Positions 16,304 through 26,938 of a stretch of 64,000 nucleotides of DNA are shown one piece after another. Under the pieces are notes generated by a model. The model was not told the DNA's origin, searched no databases, and was given only the letters and a program-made list of their open reading frames with translations. Position 1 is the stretch's first letter. Every line of letters starts with the position of its first letter. The position numbers and the translations under genes were made by a program. The stretch comes from Synechococcus sp. MU1617 (GTDB taxonomy: Bacteria > Cyanobacteriota > Cyanobacteriia > PCC-6307 > Cyanobiaceae): the NCBI RefSeq assembly GCF_020514235.1, contig NZ_VTLB01000001.1:496001-560000 (forward strand), given 5' to 3'.

Positions 16304-17434
16304 ATGCGACCGTTCATGACCGAGGCCCTGGAAGCCATCGCCGATCGCTTCCATCCTCGCGAGGGGATCAAAGCCATCCGCTCCCTTGGTTCAGGCAACG
16401 TCAACGAAACCTTCCTCGTGACCCACGAGGGACAGGGAGGAGCCTTCGTCATGCAACGCCTGAACACAAATGTGTTCGATCGGCCTGACCTGGTGATGCA
16501 GAACCTGCAGGCCCTGGGCGATCACATGGAACGCCGTCTCGCCTCTCCACCCCCACAACTGAAGGGGCGGCGCTGGGAAGTGCCCAGGGTCGTTCCCTGT
16601 CGGCGAGAGGCCTCCCCCTGGATCGAACAGAACGGAGAGTTCTGGCGCTCCATCACCTACATCGGCGCAGCGACCACCAGCGATGTCATCCGGGACAGTG
16701 CCCACGCCCAGGAAGTGGGGTACGGGCTGGGAATGTTCCACCACCTGATCAGCGATCTGCCCACCGATCAACTGGCGGACACCCTCGAAAATTTCCACGT
16801 CACGCCGGCCTACCTCCAACACTTCGATGCCGTCGCCACGGCCTCAGACCGACTGGGGCCTGCTGAACGTGACGCCTGCGCCTTCATCGAAGCGCGTCGC
16901 CAGAGCGTCGATGTTCTGGAAGCAGCCCTCGCCCGCGACGAACTCCATCACCGGCCCATCCACGGAGACCCGAAGATCAACAACGTGATGATCGATGAGG
17001 CCAGCGGCCAGGCGATCGGCTTGATCGATCTGGACACCGTCAAACCGGGGCTCGTTCACTACGACATCGGCGACTGTGTGCGCTCCTGCTGTAATCCAGC
17101 CGGTGAGGAAACCCTCTGCCTCAACGATGTGCGCTTCGACATGGAGCTCTGTGAGGCGATCCTCACGGGCTACCTATCCGTGGCTGGTGGTTTCCTGAGT
17201 GACTGGGACCTGCACTATCTGCCTCACTGCATCCGCCTGATCCCCCTGGAGCTTGGCTTGCGCTTTCTGACGGATCATTTGGAGGGCGATGTGTATTTCC
17301 GCTGCGATCGACCCGGGCACAACCTGCAACGGGCCCTGGTGCAGTTCCGACTCACCGAAGCGGTTGAGCAGCAGTTCAACGCCCTGGAGCAACTGGTTGC
17401 GCGGCTGAAGCAGCAGCAAAGCCCAAGCCTCTGA
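16304..17434 (+). CDS. APH-fold sugar kinase, N-acetylhexosamine 1-kinase (NahK)-like
   Basis: 376 residues from ATG 16304 (GTG 16295 and ATG 16316 are alternatives). ATP-binding lobe: IRSLGSGNVNETFLVTHEG. Catalytic loop: HRPIHGDPKINNVMID (Brenner motif). Metal site: GLIDLDTVKPGLVHYDIGD, which closely follows the NahK pattern IDLDTVMPG. NahK phosphorylates GlcNAc/GalNAc at C1, but marine homologues are uncharacterised. It ends 1 nt before the DOMON-like gene and follows the dehydrogenase-like gene, implying one pathway. Confidence 0.8.
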   Translation: MRPFMTEALEAIADRFHPREGIKAIRSLGSGNVNETFLVTHEGQGGAFVMQRLNTNVFDRPDLVMQNLQALGDHMERRLASPPPQLKGRRWEVPRVVPCRREASPWIEQNGEFWRSITYIGAATTSDVIRDSAHAQEVGYGLGMFHHLISDLPTDQLADTLENFHVTPAYLQHFDAVATASDRLGPAERDACAFIEARRQSVDVLEAALARDELHHRPIHGDPKINNVMIDEASGQAIGLIDLDTVKPGLVHYDIGDCVRSCCNPAGEETLCLNDVRFDMELCEAILTGYLSVAGGFLSDWDLHYLPHCIRLIPLELGLRFLTDHLEGDVYFRCDRPGHNLQRALVQFRLTEAVEQQFNALEQLVARLKQQQSPSL

Positions 17435-17435
17435 G

Positions 17436-18011
17436 ATGGCGCGTTCAGCCGTGATGCTGCGTCAGGCCTGCCGCCTGATTCCCTTTGAACGGTCCATTTC
17501 ACCGGGGGTCCAGATCAGCGCCGAGCTGGTGTGGAGGCGCGATGGTTGGCTGGAACTCAGCTATGGGATTCTGGCCCGCGCGGCCAAGGGCATCGACGTC
17601 CTGAAGCTGCCGGTGGGGCTGAACGATGGGCCCCAACAGGGGCAGCGCAAAGATGAGCTCTGGACCACCACCTGCTTCGAGGCATTCATCGCTGCTCCTG
17701 GAGAGCAGCGCTATTGGGAAGTGAATCTGGCTGCCAATGGCGATTGGGCGGTCTATCGCTTCGATGGCTACCGCAGTGGCCAAACCCAGCAAGAGCTGAG
17801 CATGCCCCCAATGGTGCGACTGCAACGCGGGGTGCACCAACTGCGGCTCGACGCCCGGATCGCGTTGGAGCCCTGGTGGACACCAGGCGTCTGTCCAGAC
17901 CTGGCACTGACGGCTGTAATGGACCGCGGGCAGGAGGGTCTGAGCCATTGGGCCCTCAGCCACGGCCGCAAGGCGGACTTTCACGACCGCAGCACCTTTC
18001 TTTCAGCCTGA
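17436..18011 (+). CDS. DOMON-like (CBM9-type) domain protein
   Basis: 191 residues with the DOMON-like/type 9 carbohydrate-binding-module pattern found in small cyanobacterial and proteobacterial proteins: LELSYGILARAAKGIDVLKL, then RKDELWTTTCFEAFIA, YWEVNLAANGDWAVYRFDGYR and a SHWALSHGRKADFHDR end. There is no signal peptide, so it is probably cytoplasmic. It starts 1 nt after the kinase stop. A sugar- or haem-binding role is possible from the family fold; neither is shown. Confidence 0.8.
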   Translation: MARSAVMLRQACRLIPFERSISPGVQISAELVWRRDGWLELSYGILARAAKGIDVLKLPVGLNDGPQQGQRKDELWTTTCFEAFIAAPGEQRYWEVNLAANGDWAVYRFDGYRSGQTQQELSMPPMVRLQRGVHQLRLDARIALEPWWTPGVCPDLALTAVMDRGQEGLSHWALSHGRKADFHDRSTFLSA

Positions 18012-18050
18012 ACCGCACCGGTAGGGTCAGCACAGCGCCCCTGCCTCACC

Positions 18051-19025
18051 ATGCGCAGCCGCAATGTGCTGGTTGTCTCGGCCATCACGGCAAGCCTGCT
18101 GACTGGGCTTTTGCTGAAACCAAAACAGCCGGAGGCTGCAGCCGAAGCGGTGGTTTCCAAGCCAGTGGTGATGGCACCAGTGCTGCTTCCGGCCCAAGCC
18201 AGCCAACCGACAACGAAAGACGGCCGTCAGTACCCCCTTGTGCCAGCGGAGTCAGCCGAGCTGGCAGCACTGCTGGTTGCTGTTGAACAGGCTCTAAGGG
18301 ATCCCGCCACACCGGCCGAGGCACTGCCCGATCTCGGCCATCAACAACAGGTGATCTACCGGGTCTTATCGACAGACGAACCCAGATCTCAGCAGGTCGT
18401 TAAGGCGTTACCCCCGCGCTGGCGCAGCGTGGCCGAACGCCACCTGGCGGCACGGCGCGAATTCGTTCGCATGAGCCGCGGCCGTGGGCCGACGATGCTC
18501 CCCGCCTGGCGGATCATTCAGCCCGAACCGGCGGCGGATCTGCTCAGCTATTACCGCAAGGCCGAGGCGGCGACAGGGATCGAATGGGAAGTATTGGCGG
18601 CCGTGAATCTGGTTGAAACGGGCATGGGTCGCATCGATGGCATCTCCGTAGCCAATGCCCAGGGCCCGATGCAGTTCCTACCTACCACCTGGGCTGAACC
18701 GGGGATTGGCGCCGGGGACATCCGCGATCCCCACGACGCCATCCAGGCAGCAGCGCGCTACCTGGTCAGGCGGGGCGGACTGCAGGACATTCGCCGCGGC
18801 CTCTGGGGCTACAACAACAGCGATTACTACGGCCGCGCCGTACTGCTCTATGCCTCACTGATGAAAGAGGACCCCACGGCCTACACCGGGTTGTATCACT
18901 GGGAAATCCACTTCAATGCTGCAGACGGCGATCTTTGGCTGCCGGTGGGTTACAACCAACCGCAGCGCATCTCGGTTGAGAAGCATCTGCAGGCCAACCC
19001 CGCCAGCAAATCACCAAACCGGTGA
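18051..19025 (+). CDS. Lytic murein transglycosylase (SLT-type)
   Basis: 324 residues. An N-terminal signal/anchor (VLVVSAITASLLTGLLL) is followed by an Ala/Pro/Val linker, a helical region and the catalytic domain from about residue 160. The catalytic Glu is in AAVNLVETGMGRI, followed by the family motif ANAQGPMQFLPTTW and the GYNNSDYYGRAVLLYASLM segment. It acts on peptidoglycan in the periplasm. A 39-nt gap separates it from the DOMON-like gene, so they may share a transcript. Confidence 0.87.
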   Translation: MRSRNVLVVSAITASLLTGLLLKPKQPEAAAEAVVSKPVVMAPVLLPAQASQPTTKDGRQYPLVPAESAELAALLVAVEQALRDPATPAEALPDLGHQQQVIYRVLSTDEPRSQQVVKALPPRWRSVAERHLAARREFVRMSRGRGPTMLPAWRIIQPEPAADLLSYYRKAEAATGIEWEVLAAVNLVETGMGRIDGISVANAQGPMQFLPTTWAEPGIGAGDIRDPHDAIQAAARYLVRRGGLQDIRRGLWGYNNSDYYGRAVLLYASLMKEDPTAYTGLYHWEIHFNAADGDLWLPVGYNQPQRISVEKHLQANPASKSPNR

Positions 19026-19068
19026 GCATCGACACCTACGCTGAGACCTGGCGTGATCCAGGAAGCGG

Positions 19069-21095
<2,027 letters not shown>

Positions 21096-21112
21096 ATGAC
21101 GACCCAGCCCCC

Positions 21113-22006
21113 ATGGCGCTGATCCTTCCTGGCAGTTACCACAAAATCGCAGAGGTTGAACGCAACCGGATTTCCTGGATTCAGCCTGAACAGGCCGAAC
21201 GCCAGGACATTCGGCCCCTGCGTATCGGCATTTTGAACATCATGCCGCTGGGCAAGCAGTACGAGTTCAACCTTCTGCATCCACTGGGCCTTTCGGTGCT
21301 GCAGATCGAACCGATTTGGATTCGACTCAACTCCCATGCCTACAAAAGTTGGGATCAAAACCATCTCGACCAGCTCTATGTGAGCTGGGATGAAGCCTTG
21401 TCCCAGGGTCCCCTGGATGGCTTGATCATCACCGGTGCCCCCGTGGAACACCTGCCCTTTGAACAGGTCAGTTACTGGAATGAACTGGTCCAGTTGATCG
21501 AGGAAGCGCGAAGCACTTGTGCCAGCACACTCGGCCTGTGCTGGGCCGGTTTCGCCCTCGCCTACCTTGCAGGCGTCGACAAGGTGGCCTTCCAGCAGAA
21601 GCTGTTCGGGATCTACCCGATGCGCAGCCTTGTTCCGGGGCATCCGTTGATGGGAACCCAAGACGACCATTTCGTCTGCCCCCAAAGCCGTCATGCCGGA
21701 CTACCCGATGCCGCCATGGAAGCCGCCGAACGGGATGGACGTCTTCGTTTGCTCGCCCACGGCGAACACGTGGGCTACACCATTTTCGAGACACCGGATC
21801 AGCGGCAGCTCATGCACCTCGGCCACCCCGAATACAACGTGGGACGGATCCTCGGAGAAATGGAACGCGACCAGGCCCGGGGAGATGTTCCTCCGCCTGA
21901 AAATTTCGATGCAGCCCAACCCCAGACCCTGTGGCGGTCCCACCGAAACCTTCTGTTCCAACAGTGGCTTTGGTTCTGCTACCAGCGGGTCAGCCTGAAA
22001 GCCTGA
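21113..22006 (+). CDS. metA: Homoserine O-acyltransferase (MetA family)
   Basis: 297 residues, the MetA/HTS family. RPLRIGILNIMPLG at the start, LDGLIITGAPVEHLPFEQV, the catalytic Cys in LGLCWAGFALAY, and LMHLGHPEYNV with His and Glu completing the active site. MetA enzymes use succinyl- or acetyl-CoA. Because the neighbour is MetY, which needs O-acetylhomoserine, acetyl transfer is more likely; this is inferred from context. Confidence 0.92.
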   Translation: MALILPGSYHKIAEVERNRISWIQPEQAERQDIRPLRIGILNIMPLGKQYEFNLLHPLGLSVLQIEPIWIRLNSHAYKSWDQNHLDQLYVSWDEALSQGPLDGLIITGAPVEHLPFEQVSYWNELVQLIEEARSTCASTLGLCWAGFALAYLAGVDKVAFQQKLFGIYPMRSLVPGHPLMGTQDDHFVCPQSRHAGLPDAAMEAAERDGRLRLLAHGEHVGYTIFETPDQRQLMHLGHPEYNVGRILGEMERDQARGDVPPPENFDAAQPQTLWRSHRNLLFQQWLWFCYQRVSLKA

Positions 22007-22014
22007 TCAGGCTT
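21999..22014. repeat. 16-bp perfect palindrome across the metA stop
   Basis: AAGCCTGATCAGGCTT reads the same on both strands and includes the metA TGA. It could form an 8-bp stem on either strand between the convergent metA and DUF723-like genes, but has no loop or T-run, so it is not a canonical terminator. Confidence 0.4.
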
Positions 22015-22029
22015 GGCTAGGCAGCACCA

Positions 22030-22347
22030 TCAACCGTTTCGTTTCGGGGTGGGTTCCAGATTGACCGAAGGCTCGTGAGCGACGGCATCCGGACGCTCAG
22101 CTGATTTGCGATTGAGTTCCCTCTCCAGCGATGCGATACGTCTCTCGCGCAGGCAATGACGGCATCCACCCAGGGTTTGAAGATGCTTTTCCGGTGTGAT
22201 TGTGATCGGTTGAACCGGATGGGCGTTGCAACGGATTTGAACGGGACTCTTGTAACTGCGCCAGCGGATCAAGCTGTAATCGAATTGATCACCGAAACGC
22301 TGTACGGCGCGCTTGAGGAATTCGTCTTGGGTGATGCGGGCTCCCAT
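22030..22347 (-). CDS. DUF723-like treble-clef zinc protein
   Basis: 105 residues from ATG 22347. TQDEFLKRAVQRFGDQFDYS, then YKSPVQIRCNAHP and HLQTLGGCRHCLRER, follow the DUF723-type pattern (KYDYS...V.I.C..HG....HL.G.GCP.C): a small Cys/His zinc-binding fold usually seen beside homing-endonuclease or phage domains. Here it is alone with a charged C-terminal tail. The start faces alkB across 59 nt, so a DNA-related role is an attractive but unproven inference. The frame extends upstream to 22494 but would then overlap alkB. Confidence 0.6.
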   Translation of the reverse strand: MGARITQDEFLKRAVQRFGDQFDYSLIRWRSYKSPVQIRCNAHPVQPITITPEKHLQTLGGCRHCLRERRIASLERELNRKSAERPDAVAHEPSVNLEPTPKRNG

Positions 22348-22406
22348 GCCACCGAATGTATGGGACAGTCTCAGAAACGAAGCGACCTCGTCATCCGACG
22401 TCACGA

Positions 22407-22991
22407 ATGGCCATCCATCCAGCCGCAGCTGAAACGGACTGGTCCCTGCATGAGGGTTGGCTGAAGCCAGATCTTGCGAGGCACTGGCAAACACAGCTTG
22501 AACACCAGCTCCAGTGGGAGCAGCCCGTCGTTCAGGTCTATGGCAAACGCCACCCGGTCCCCCGAATGACGGTGTTTCTTGCCAATGAAGGAATTCACTA
22601 TCGGTACAGCGGTGCCATTCACACCGGCTGTGGCTGGCCTGAATGGTTCAAGCCATTGCTCCACCAGGTGAATGAAACCTGTGAGACCCACTTCAACGGA
22701 TGCCTGCTCAATTTGTATCGCCATGGCGATGACCGCATGGGTTGGCACGCCGATGACGAACCGGAAATTGATCAGCGGGCTCCGATTGCCTCCCTTTCAC
22801 TCGGGGCGACACGGGATTTTCAGCTCCGCCACCGCAACACTGCTCAGCCGAAGATGTCTTTGCCGTTGGCCGATGGTGACCTTCTGGTGATGCATCCGGG
22901 GTGTCAGAGCCGATGGATGCACAGCGTTCCCCAGCGACGCAAAGTGCAGAGCACCCGCATCAACCTGACCTTTCGCCGTTTTCAGAACTGA
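22407..22991 (+). CDS. alkB: AlkB-family 2OG-Fe(II) dioxygenase (alkylated-base repair)
   Basis: 194 residues from ATG 22407. The jelly-roll motifs are clear: PRMTVFLANEGIHYRYSG, the iron ligands HADDE (HxD) in RHGDDRMGWHADDEPE, the distal His in RWMHSVPQ, and the 2OG- and base-recognising Arg pair in STRINLTFRRF. AlkB homologues oxidatively remove methyl groups from DNA or RNA bases. The 3' end overlaps the convergent AEC transporter gene by 10 nt. Confidence 0.87.
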   Translation: MAIHPAAAETDWSLHEGWLKPDLARHWQTQLEHQLQWEQPVVQVYGKRHPVPRMTVFLANEGIHYRYSGAIHTGCGWPEWFKPLLHQVNETCETHFNGCLLNLYRHGDDRMGWHADDEPEIDQRAPIASLSLGATRDFQLRHRNTAQPKMSLPLADGDLLVMHPGCQSRWMHSVPQRRKVQSTRINLTFRRFQN

Positions 22992-23896
22992 GATCGCAGC
23001 AGCACGCCCCATGCGGGCGCTGTCATCAAGGCCAGCAACGTGCTCCAAAACACCAGCCCGGCGGCCCGCTCCTGATCAGCACCCACAGACTCTGCAATCA
23101 GCAAAAGAGAGATTGCCGTGGGCGCGGCTCCTTGCAGAGCAACCGCCTGAACCATCAGTGGCTTGAACTGCAACAACGACGCAAGCAGCAACAGGAGCAA
23201 CGGATAGAGCAGGAGTTTTGCCACCAGTGGCTTGAGCAGCTGCACAGGACGTGCCGCCGGAGCAATGCCCTGACGATGAATGCTGCCCAGGCGCATGCCC
23301 ACCACCATGAGAGCCAGCACAATCACGCAGCGGGAAGGCCACCACAGCGCATCGGCCACCGCCCCAGACCATGGGGTTGCCTGAACCAGCAAAGCGCCGA
23401 TGAGCCCTCGGGTTGCCGGACTCCCAGCAACGCTGCTCAGAAGACCACGCAACCTTTGGGAACCATCGACCGCCCCCCCGATCAGCAGTGGTCCCAGGCT
23501 CCAGACCAGCAGTGTCGCCCCGAGGTCGTAGCCAATACTGATGGGCAGAGCATCCTCGGGAAGGAAGGCCAGGGCGAGAGGAACTCCGAAATAGGCCGTG
23601 TTTCCGGTGCAGCTGCCGAGCCGCAACGCGGGAGAGGCCAGCTCAGCCAATCCCGGAAGGCGCGCTGCACCCACCAGAACAAGGCCCATGGCGAGCACCG
23701 CAAGACCTGCGGCCTGCAACATGTCGCCGCTGAGGCCACCCTTCAACAGCAGGCCCATCACACTGATCGGCACACCGAAGCGCACCAGCGGTGCGGCCAA
23801 GCGGGTGGACAGGGTTTCATGGCGTCGACCAGCCCAGAACCCAATCAGAAGAGAGGGCACAAGCTCCAGCAAAAACCGAAGAATTGGCACCTCCAT
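22982..23896 (-). CDS. AEC (auxin efflux carrier) family transporter
   Basis: 304 residues with about ten hydrophobic spans in two halves, as in AEC/BASS-fold permeases: FGVPISVMGLLLKGGLSG, then GSCTGNTAYFGVPLALAFLP (the crossover region), and a C-terminal GAAPTAISLLLIAESVGADQ that closely matches the family. Substrates in this family include small organic acids; not predictable here. Confidence 0.85.
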   Translation of the reverse strand: MEVPILRFLLELVPSLLIGFWAGRRHETLSTRLAAPLVRFGVPISVMGLLLKGGLSGDMLQAAGLAVLAMGLVLVGAARLPGLAELASPALRLGSCTGNTAYFGVPLALAFLPEDALPISIGYDLGATLLVWSLGPLLIGGAVDGSQRLRGLLSSVAGSPATRGLIGALLVQATPWSGAVADALWWPSRCVIVLALMVVGMRLGSIHRQGIAPAARPVQLLKPLVAKLLLYPLLLLLLASLLQFKPLMVQAVALQGAAPTAISLLLIAESVGADQERAAGLVFWSTLLALMTAPAWGVLLRSQF

Positions 23897-23984
23897 CAGA
23901 CAAATCGACCCTAGAAACCTGAGGTGACCGATGCCTCAGCCCCAGGCGTAATCTGACTCCCGATCGGCCGCGTGGAGCCAGCTG

Positions 23985-24176
23985 ATGCAACCAGCTTCAC
24001 GCCATCGCATCGTGCGCAGTGATCAATTAGAGGATGGGCTGACACGGCAGCGATTTGACAGCTACGACGCTGCCTACGATGAACTTGAGCATTACTACGG
24101 CGATTTTTGCTGCTCTGATGATGATCGTGTCGAGTACACGATCGTTTGTGAACCCTCAGACAGTCCTGAGGTTTAA
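23985..24176 (+). CDS. Small conserved acidic protein, 63 aa
   Basis: ATG 23985. The sequence RIVRSDQLEDGLTRQRFDSY, followed by DAAYDELEHYYGDFCCSDDD and an EYTIV strand, looks like a compact alpha/beta domain with two adjacent cysteines. It resembles small unnamed proteins I associate with marine picocyanobacteria. Function unknown. Confidence 0.65.
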   Translation: MQPASRHRIVRSDQLEDGLTRQRFDSYDAAYDELEHYYGDFCCSDDDRVEYTIVCEPSDSPEV

Positions 24177-24311
24177 ACCACCGAAGAGACCTGAAAATCA
24201 GCCGGTCAAACTTCATCCCAGGAGAGCAGTCTCAAAATCCAGACCACAGAGACCCATCCCTAGATACCAACCTTTCAAACCACTAAGCCTTGGCAATATC
24301 GGCTCGAATGA

Positions 24312-24341
24312 TTGACATCCAGCCAGCCAATCAGCTATGAA
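24312..24341 (+). promoter_or_regulatory. Sigma-70-like promoter for cyAbrB
   Basis: TTGACA at 24312-24317, an 18-nt spacer, then TATGAA at 24336-24341, 28 nt before the cyAbrB ATG. The -35 hexamer is a perfect match; the -10 is acceptable. The 190-nt gap holds no other feature. Confidence 0.5.
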
Positions 24342-24368
24342 CTATGTATCCATTGAGACGCATTAAAA

Positions 24369-24758
24369 ATGCTGACTGGCTCCGATCTGCTTGCCAAGGT
24401 CAAAGAACTTGGAGATGTTTCCAAATCCGATCTGGTGAGAGCTTGCGGATACGTCTCTGACAAGAAAGATGGTGGTGATCGCCTGAACTTCACTGCCTTC
24501 TACGAGGCTTTGCTCGAGGCCAAGGGCGTGAATCTGAGCAGCGGCGGCGCTGCAATTGGCAAAGGCGGTCGCAAGCTGAGCTACATCGCCAAAGTGCAGG
24601 GCAACGGCAATCTGCTGATCGGCAAGGCTTACACCGCCATGCTGAACCTGGAACCCGGTGACGAGTTTGAGATCAAGCTTGGCAAGAAAGCCATCCGCCT
24701 GATCCCCACGGGTGCAGCTGCGGAGCACAGCGAAGCTGCCGACCAGGTTGACGAGTGA
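24369..24758 (+). CDS. cyAbrB-type transcriptional regulator
   Basis: 129 residues of the cyanobacterial AbrB-like family. An N-terminal helical region (LTGSDLLAKVKELGDVSKSD, then LVRACGYVSDKKDGGDRLNF) precedes the C-terminal swapped-hairpin DNA-binding domain (GNLLIGKAYTAMLNLEPGDE, then FEIKLGKKAIRLIP). These proteins regulate carbon/nitrogen balance and cell-cycle genes. It is monocistronic, with its own promoter and a strong terminator 35 nt after the stop. Confidence 0.92.
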   Translation: MLTGSDLLAKVKELGDVSKSDLVRACGYVSDKKDGGDRLNFTAFYEALLEAKGVNLSSGGAAIGKGGRKLSYIAKVQGNGNLLIGKAYTAMLNLEPGDEFEIKLGKKAIRLIPTGAAAEHSEAADQVDE

Positions 24759-24793
24759 TCAACTGATCCATCACCCCAAGGTGAATCCCTCTC

Positions 24794-24824
24794 AGCCCCT
24801 CCTGGTGCAGGAGGGGCTTTTTTT
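24794..24824 (+). terminator. Rho-independent terminator of cyAbrB
   Basis: A 10-bp GC-rich stem AGCCCCTCCT / AGGAGGGGCT with a 5-nt loop (GGTGC), followed by seven T. It ends the cyAbrB transcript. Confidence 0.9.
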
Positions 24825-24860
24825 GGGCAACGACGCAACCAAGGCTCTACCGCAGCCACG

Positions 24861-25193
24861 GTGAGGCTGGCATCACAATTGTTGCTCGGTAAGGTGAGTC
24901 AGAGTGGAGCGACAGAGTTGAAATCATTCAGGGCAACCGTCGCTTCGTTCCTGAGCAATATCTTTCTGTTGGGGGGCTCAGTCGCCCTATCCATCCATAT
25001 CGTGCTGACCTTTTTTCGGATGCACGGACTGGCGCTGACCCTCGCTTTTGTGGTGTTTTGGCTGATCAGCGTGACTGCCTACCTCCAATGGAAGCAGCAG
25101 CAGTCGAAGCCTCGAACTGTCAGCAAAGCTTCAACGCACGAAAGGAATAGCCGAAAGCCCACTGAGGCTTGGAGAGAACGACAGTCGGCCTGA
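24861..25193 (+). CDS. Two-span membrane hypothetical protein
   Basis: Up to 110 residues from GTG 24861. Two hydrophobic segments, FLSNIFLLGGSVALSIHIVL and LALTLAFVVFWLISVTAYL, are followed by a basic hydrophilic tail. The first 20 residues may not be translated; the start is uncertain and no good ribosome site is visible. No family recognised. Confidence 0.5.
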   Translation: MRLASQLLLGKVSQSGATELKSFRATVASFLSNIFLLGGSVALSIHIVLTFFRMHGLALTLAFVVFWLISVTAYLQWKQQQSKPRTVSKASTHERNSRKPTEAWRERQSA

Positions 25194-25220
25194 AGCACTG
25201 CAGGAGGTTGTGCGAGCCGC

Positions 25221-25964
25221 TTAGTGCTGCATCTGATTGAGGAATCTGCGGCTGCGTTCTTCCCTGGCATTGCTGAAGAACGTCTCTGGGTCGGAGGTCT
25301 CCACCACCTGGCCCCGATCCATGAACATCACGCGATCGGCCACCTCACGGGCAAAGCCCAGTTCGTGGGTGACCACCACCATCGTCATGCCGCCTTTGGC
25401 CAACTGGCGCATCGCATCCAACACTTCCTTCACCCGCTCCGGATCCAAGGCGCTAGTGGGCTCATCGAACAGCATCACCTCAGGATCCAACGCAAGAGCC
25501 CGGGCGATTGCCACCCGCTGCTGCTGACCACCACTGAGCTGCGCTGGGTACTTGTGGGCCTGCTCGCGAATTCCCATCTGGTCAAGGAGCTCCATCGCCC
25601 GCTGCTCGGCAGCCGCCTTGACACGCCGTTGCACCTTGATCGGGGCAAGGGTGATGTTGTCGAGAATGGAAAGGTGAGGAAACAGGTTGAACTGCTGAAA
25701 CACCATCCCCACGCGCTTGCGAATCGCCCGCACCTGACGTTCCACATGGGTGGCATCCAAAGGGACCCCGAGCACATCAAGAGCTCCACCGTCCAGCGTC
25801 TCCAGACCGTTGAAGGTACGGATCAGCGTGCTCTTACCGGACCCGGAGGGACCCATCACCACCAGCACTTCGCCGCTGTTCACCTCAAGGGTGACGCCAT
25901 CGAGAGCTCGAACCCCTTGGCCATAGCTCTTGACCAAATCAGTGGCACGAATGGCGACAGTCAT
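25221..25964 (-). CDS. aapP: Polar amino-acid ABC transporter, ATP-binding subunit
   Basis: 247 residues. Walker A GPSGSGKST near residue 38, Q-loop QQFNLFPH, signature LSGGQQQRVAIARA, Walker B VMLFDEPTSALDPE and the H-loop VTHELGFA, as in GlnQ/BgtA-type subunits. Last gene of a four-gene operon, overlapping the permease before it by 4 nt (ATGA). In Anabaena the equivalent subunit is shared between systems (BgtA). The symbol follows the rhizobial AapJQMP system by architecture. Confidence 0.92.
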   Translation of the reverse strand: MTVAIRATDLVKSYGQGVRALDGVTLEVNSGEVLVVMGPSGSGKSTLIRTFNGLETLDGGALDVLGVPLDATHVERQVRAIRKRVGMVFQQFNLFPHLSILDNITLAPIKVQRRVKAAAEQRAMELLDQMGIREQAHKYPAQLSGGQQQRVAIARALALDPEVMLFDEPTSALDPERVKEVLDAMRQLAKGGMTMVVVTHELGFAREVADRVMFMDRGQVVETSDPETFFSNAREERSRRFLNQMQH

Positions 25965-26938
25965 GAGGCGGAGCGGGCAGGATCAAGCTGAATTTCCAGG
26001 CGGCGGGCCAGCAGCGCCATGGCCGTACACGCCAGCCAGTAAACCGCAGCAAGCCAGAGATAGACCTCCAAATAGCGGCCGATGAAAGCCGGATTGGCCA
26101 ACAGACTGCGGCTGATGCCCAGCAATTCCACCAAACCAAGAATGGCCATCAGGCTTGTGTTTTGCAGCAGACCCACCGCCTGGTTGGTGAGCGACGGAAG
26201 CGCGACCCGCAGCGCCTGGGGGAGCACCACCAATTGCAGCGATTGACGTGGCGACAGCCCCAGCACGGCTGCAGCTTCCCGCTGGGTGGGCGGAATTGCC
26301 TGCAGTCCACCGCGCACATCCTCTGCGATGTACGCCGCTGCAAATAAGGCGAAAGCGACAACCGCCCGCAGAACCCGGTTGATCTCAAGCCCTGCCGGCA
26401 GGAACAACGGAATCAGCAGTTGTCCGAAAAACAGAACCGCAATCAACGGAACAGCACGCATCAACTCGATGTAGGCGGAGCTGCTCCAACGCAGCACCGG
26501 CAGATCACTGCGCCGGCCGAGGGCCAGGAGGATCCCCAACGGAAGCGCCAAAGCACCACTGCCTCCCGTAAGCAGCAGCGTGAGCGTCAGACCACCCCAA
26601 CTGCGCGTCCCCACCGGCAGCAAGCCCAAACCTCCGGCCAAAAGCCAGAGCCCCAGCGGTGCCATCACGATCCAGAACAACGGCAACCATCGGCGAAACC
26701 AGCCACGTTTCGGACCGACGAGAGTCAGCAGCGTGAGAGTGATCAGTGCAGCCATCCACAGCAGCGGTCGCCAACGTTGATCCGCTGGAAAACTGCCCAC
26801 GGCATACAGCGGCAGATTTGTGCTCACCACAGACCAGTCGGCCCCAACCACCAGCCAATGCAGCATTGACCAGCCAGCCCATCCGAGCAAAGCCAGCAGC
26901 AGCAGAGTGATCCCACGATCCAACCAACGGTTCATCAA
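25961..26938 (-). CDS. aapM: Amino-acid ABC transporter permease (second subunit)
   Basis: 325 residues, polytopic. The His/Glu/Gln-type permease loop is at AAYIAEDVRGGLQAIPPTQR, then EAAAVLGLSP, which contacts the ATPase. A long N-terminal extension with extra spans (residues 1-100) is typical of AapM/NatH rather than two-gene systems. Overlaps both neighbours by 4 nt. Confidence 0.88.
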   Translation of the reverse strand: MMNRWLDRGITLLLLALLGWAGWSMLHWLVVGADWSVVSTNLPLYAVGSFPADQRWRPLLWMAALITLTLLTLVGPKRGWFRRWLPLFWIVMAPLGLWLLAGGLGLLPVGTRSWGGLTLTLLLTGGSGALALPLGILLALGRRSDLPVLRWSSSAYIELMRAVPLIAVLFFGQLLIPLFLPAGLEINRVLRAVVAFALFAAAYIAEDVRGGLQAIPPTQREAAAVLGLSPRQSLQLVVLPQALRVALPSLTNQAVGLLQNTSLMAILGLVELLGISRSLLANPAFIGRYLEVYLWLAAVYWLACTAMALLARRLEIQLDPARSAS

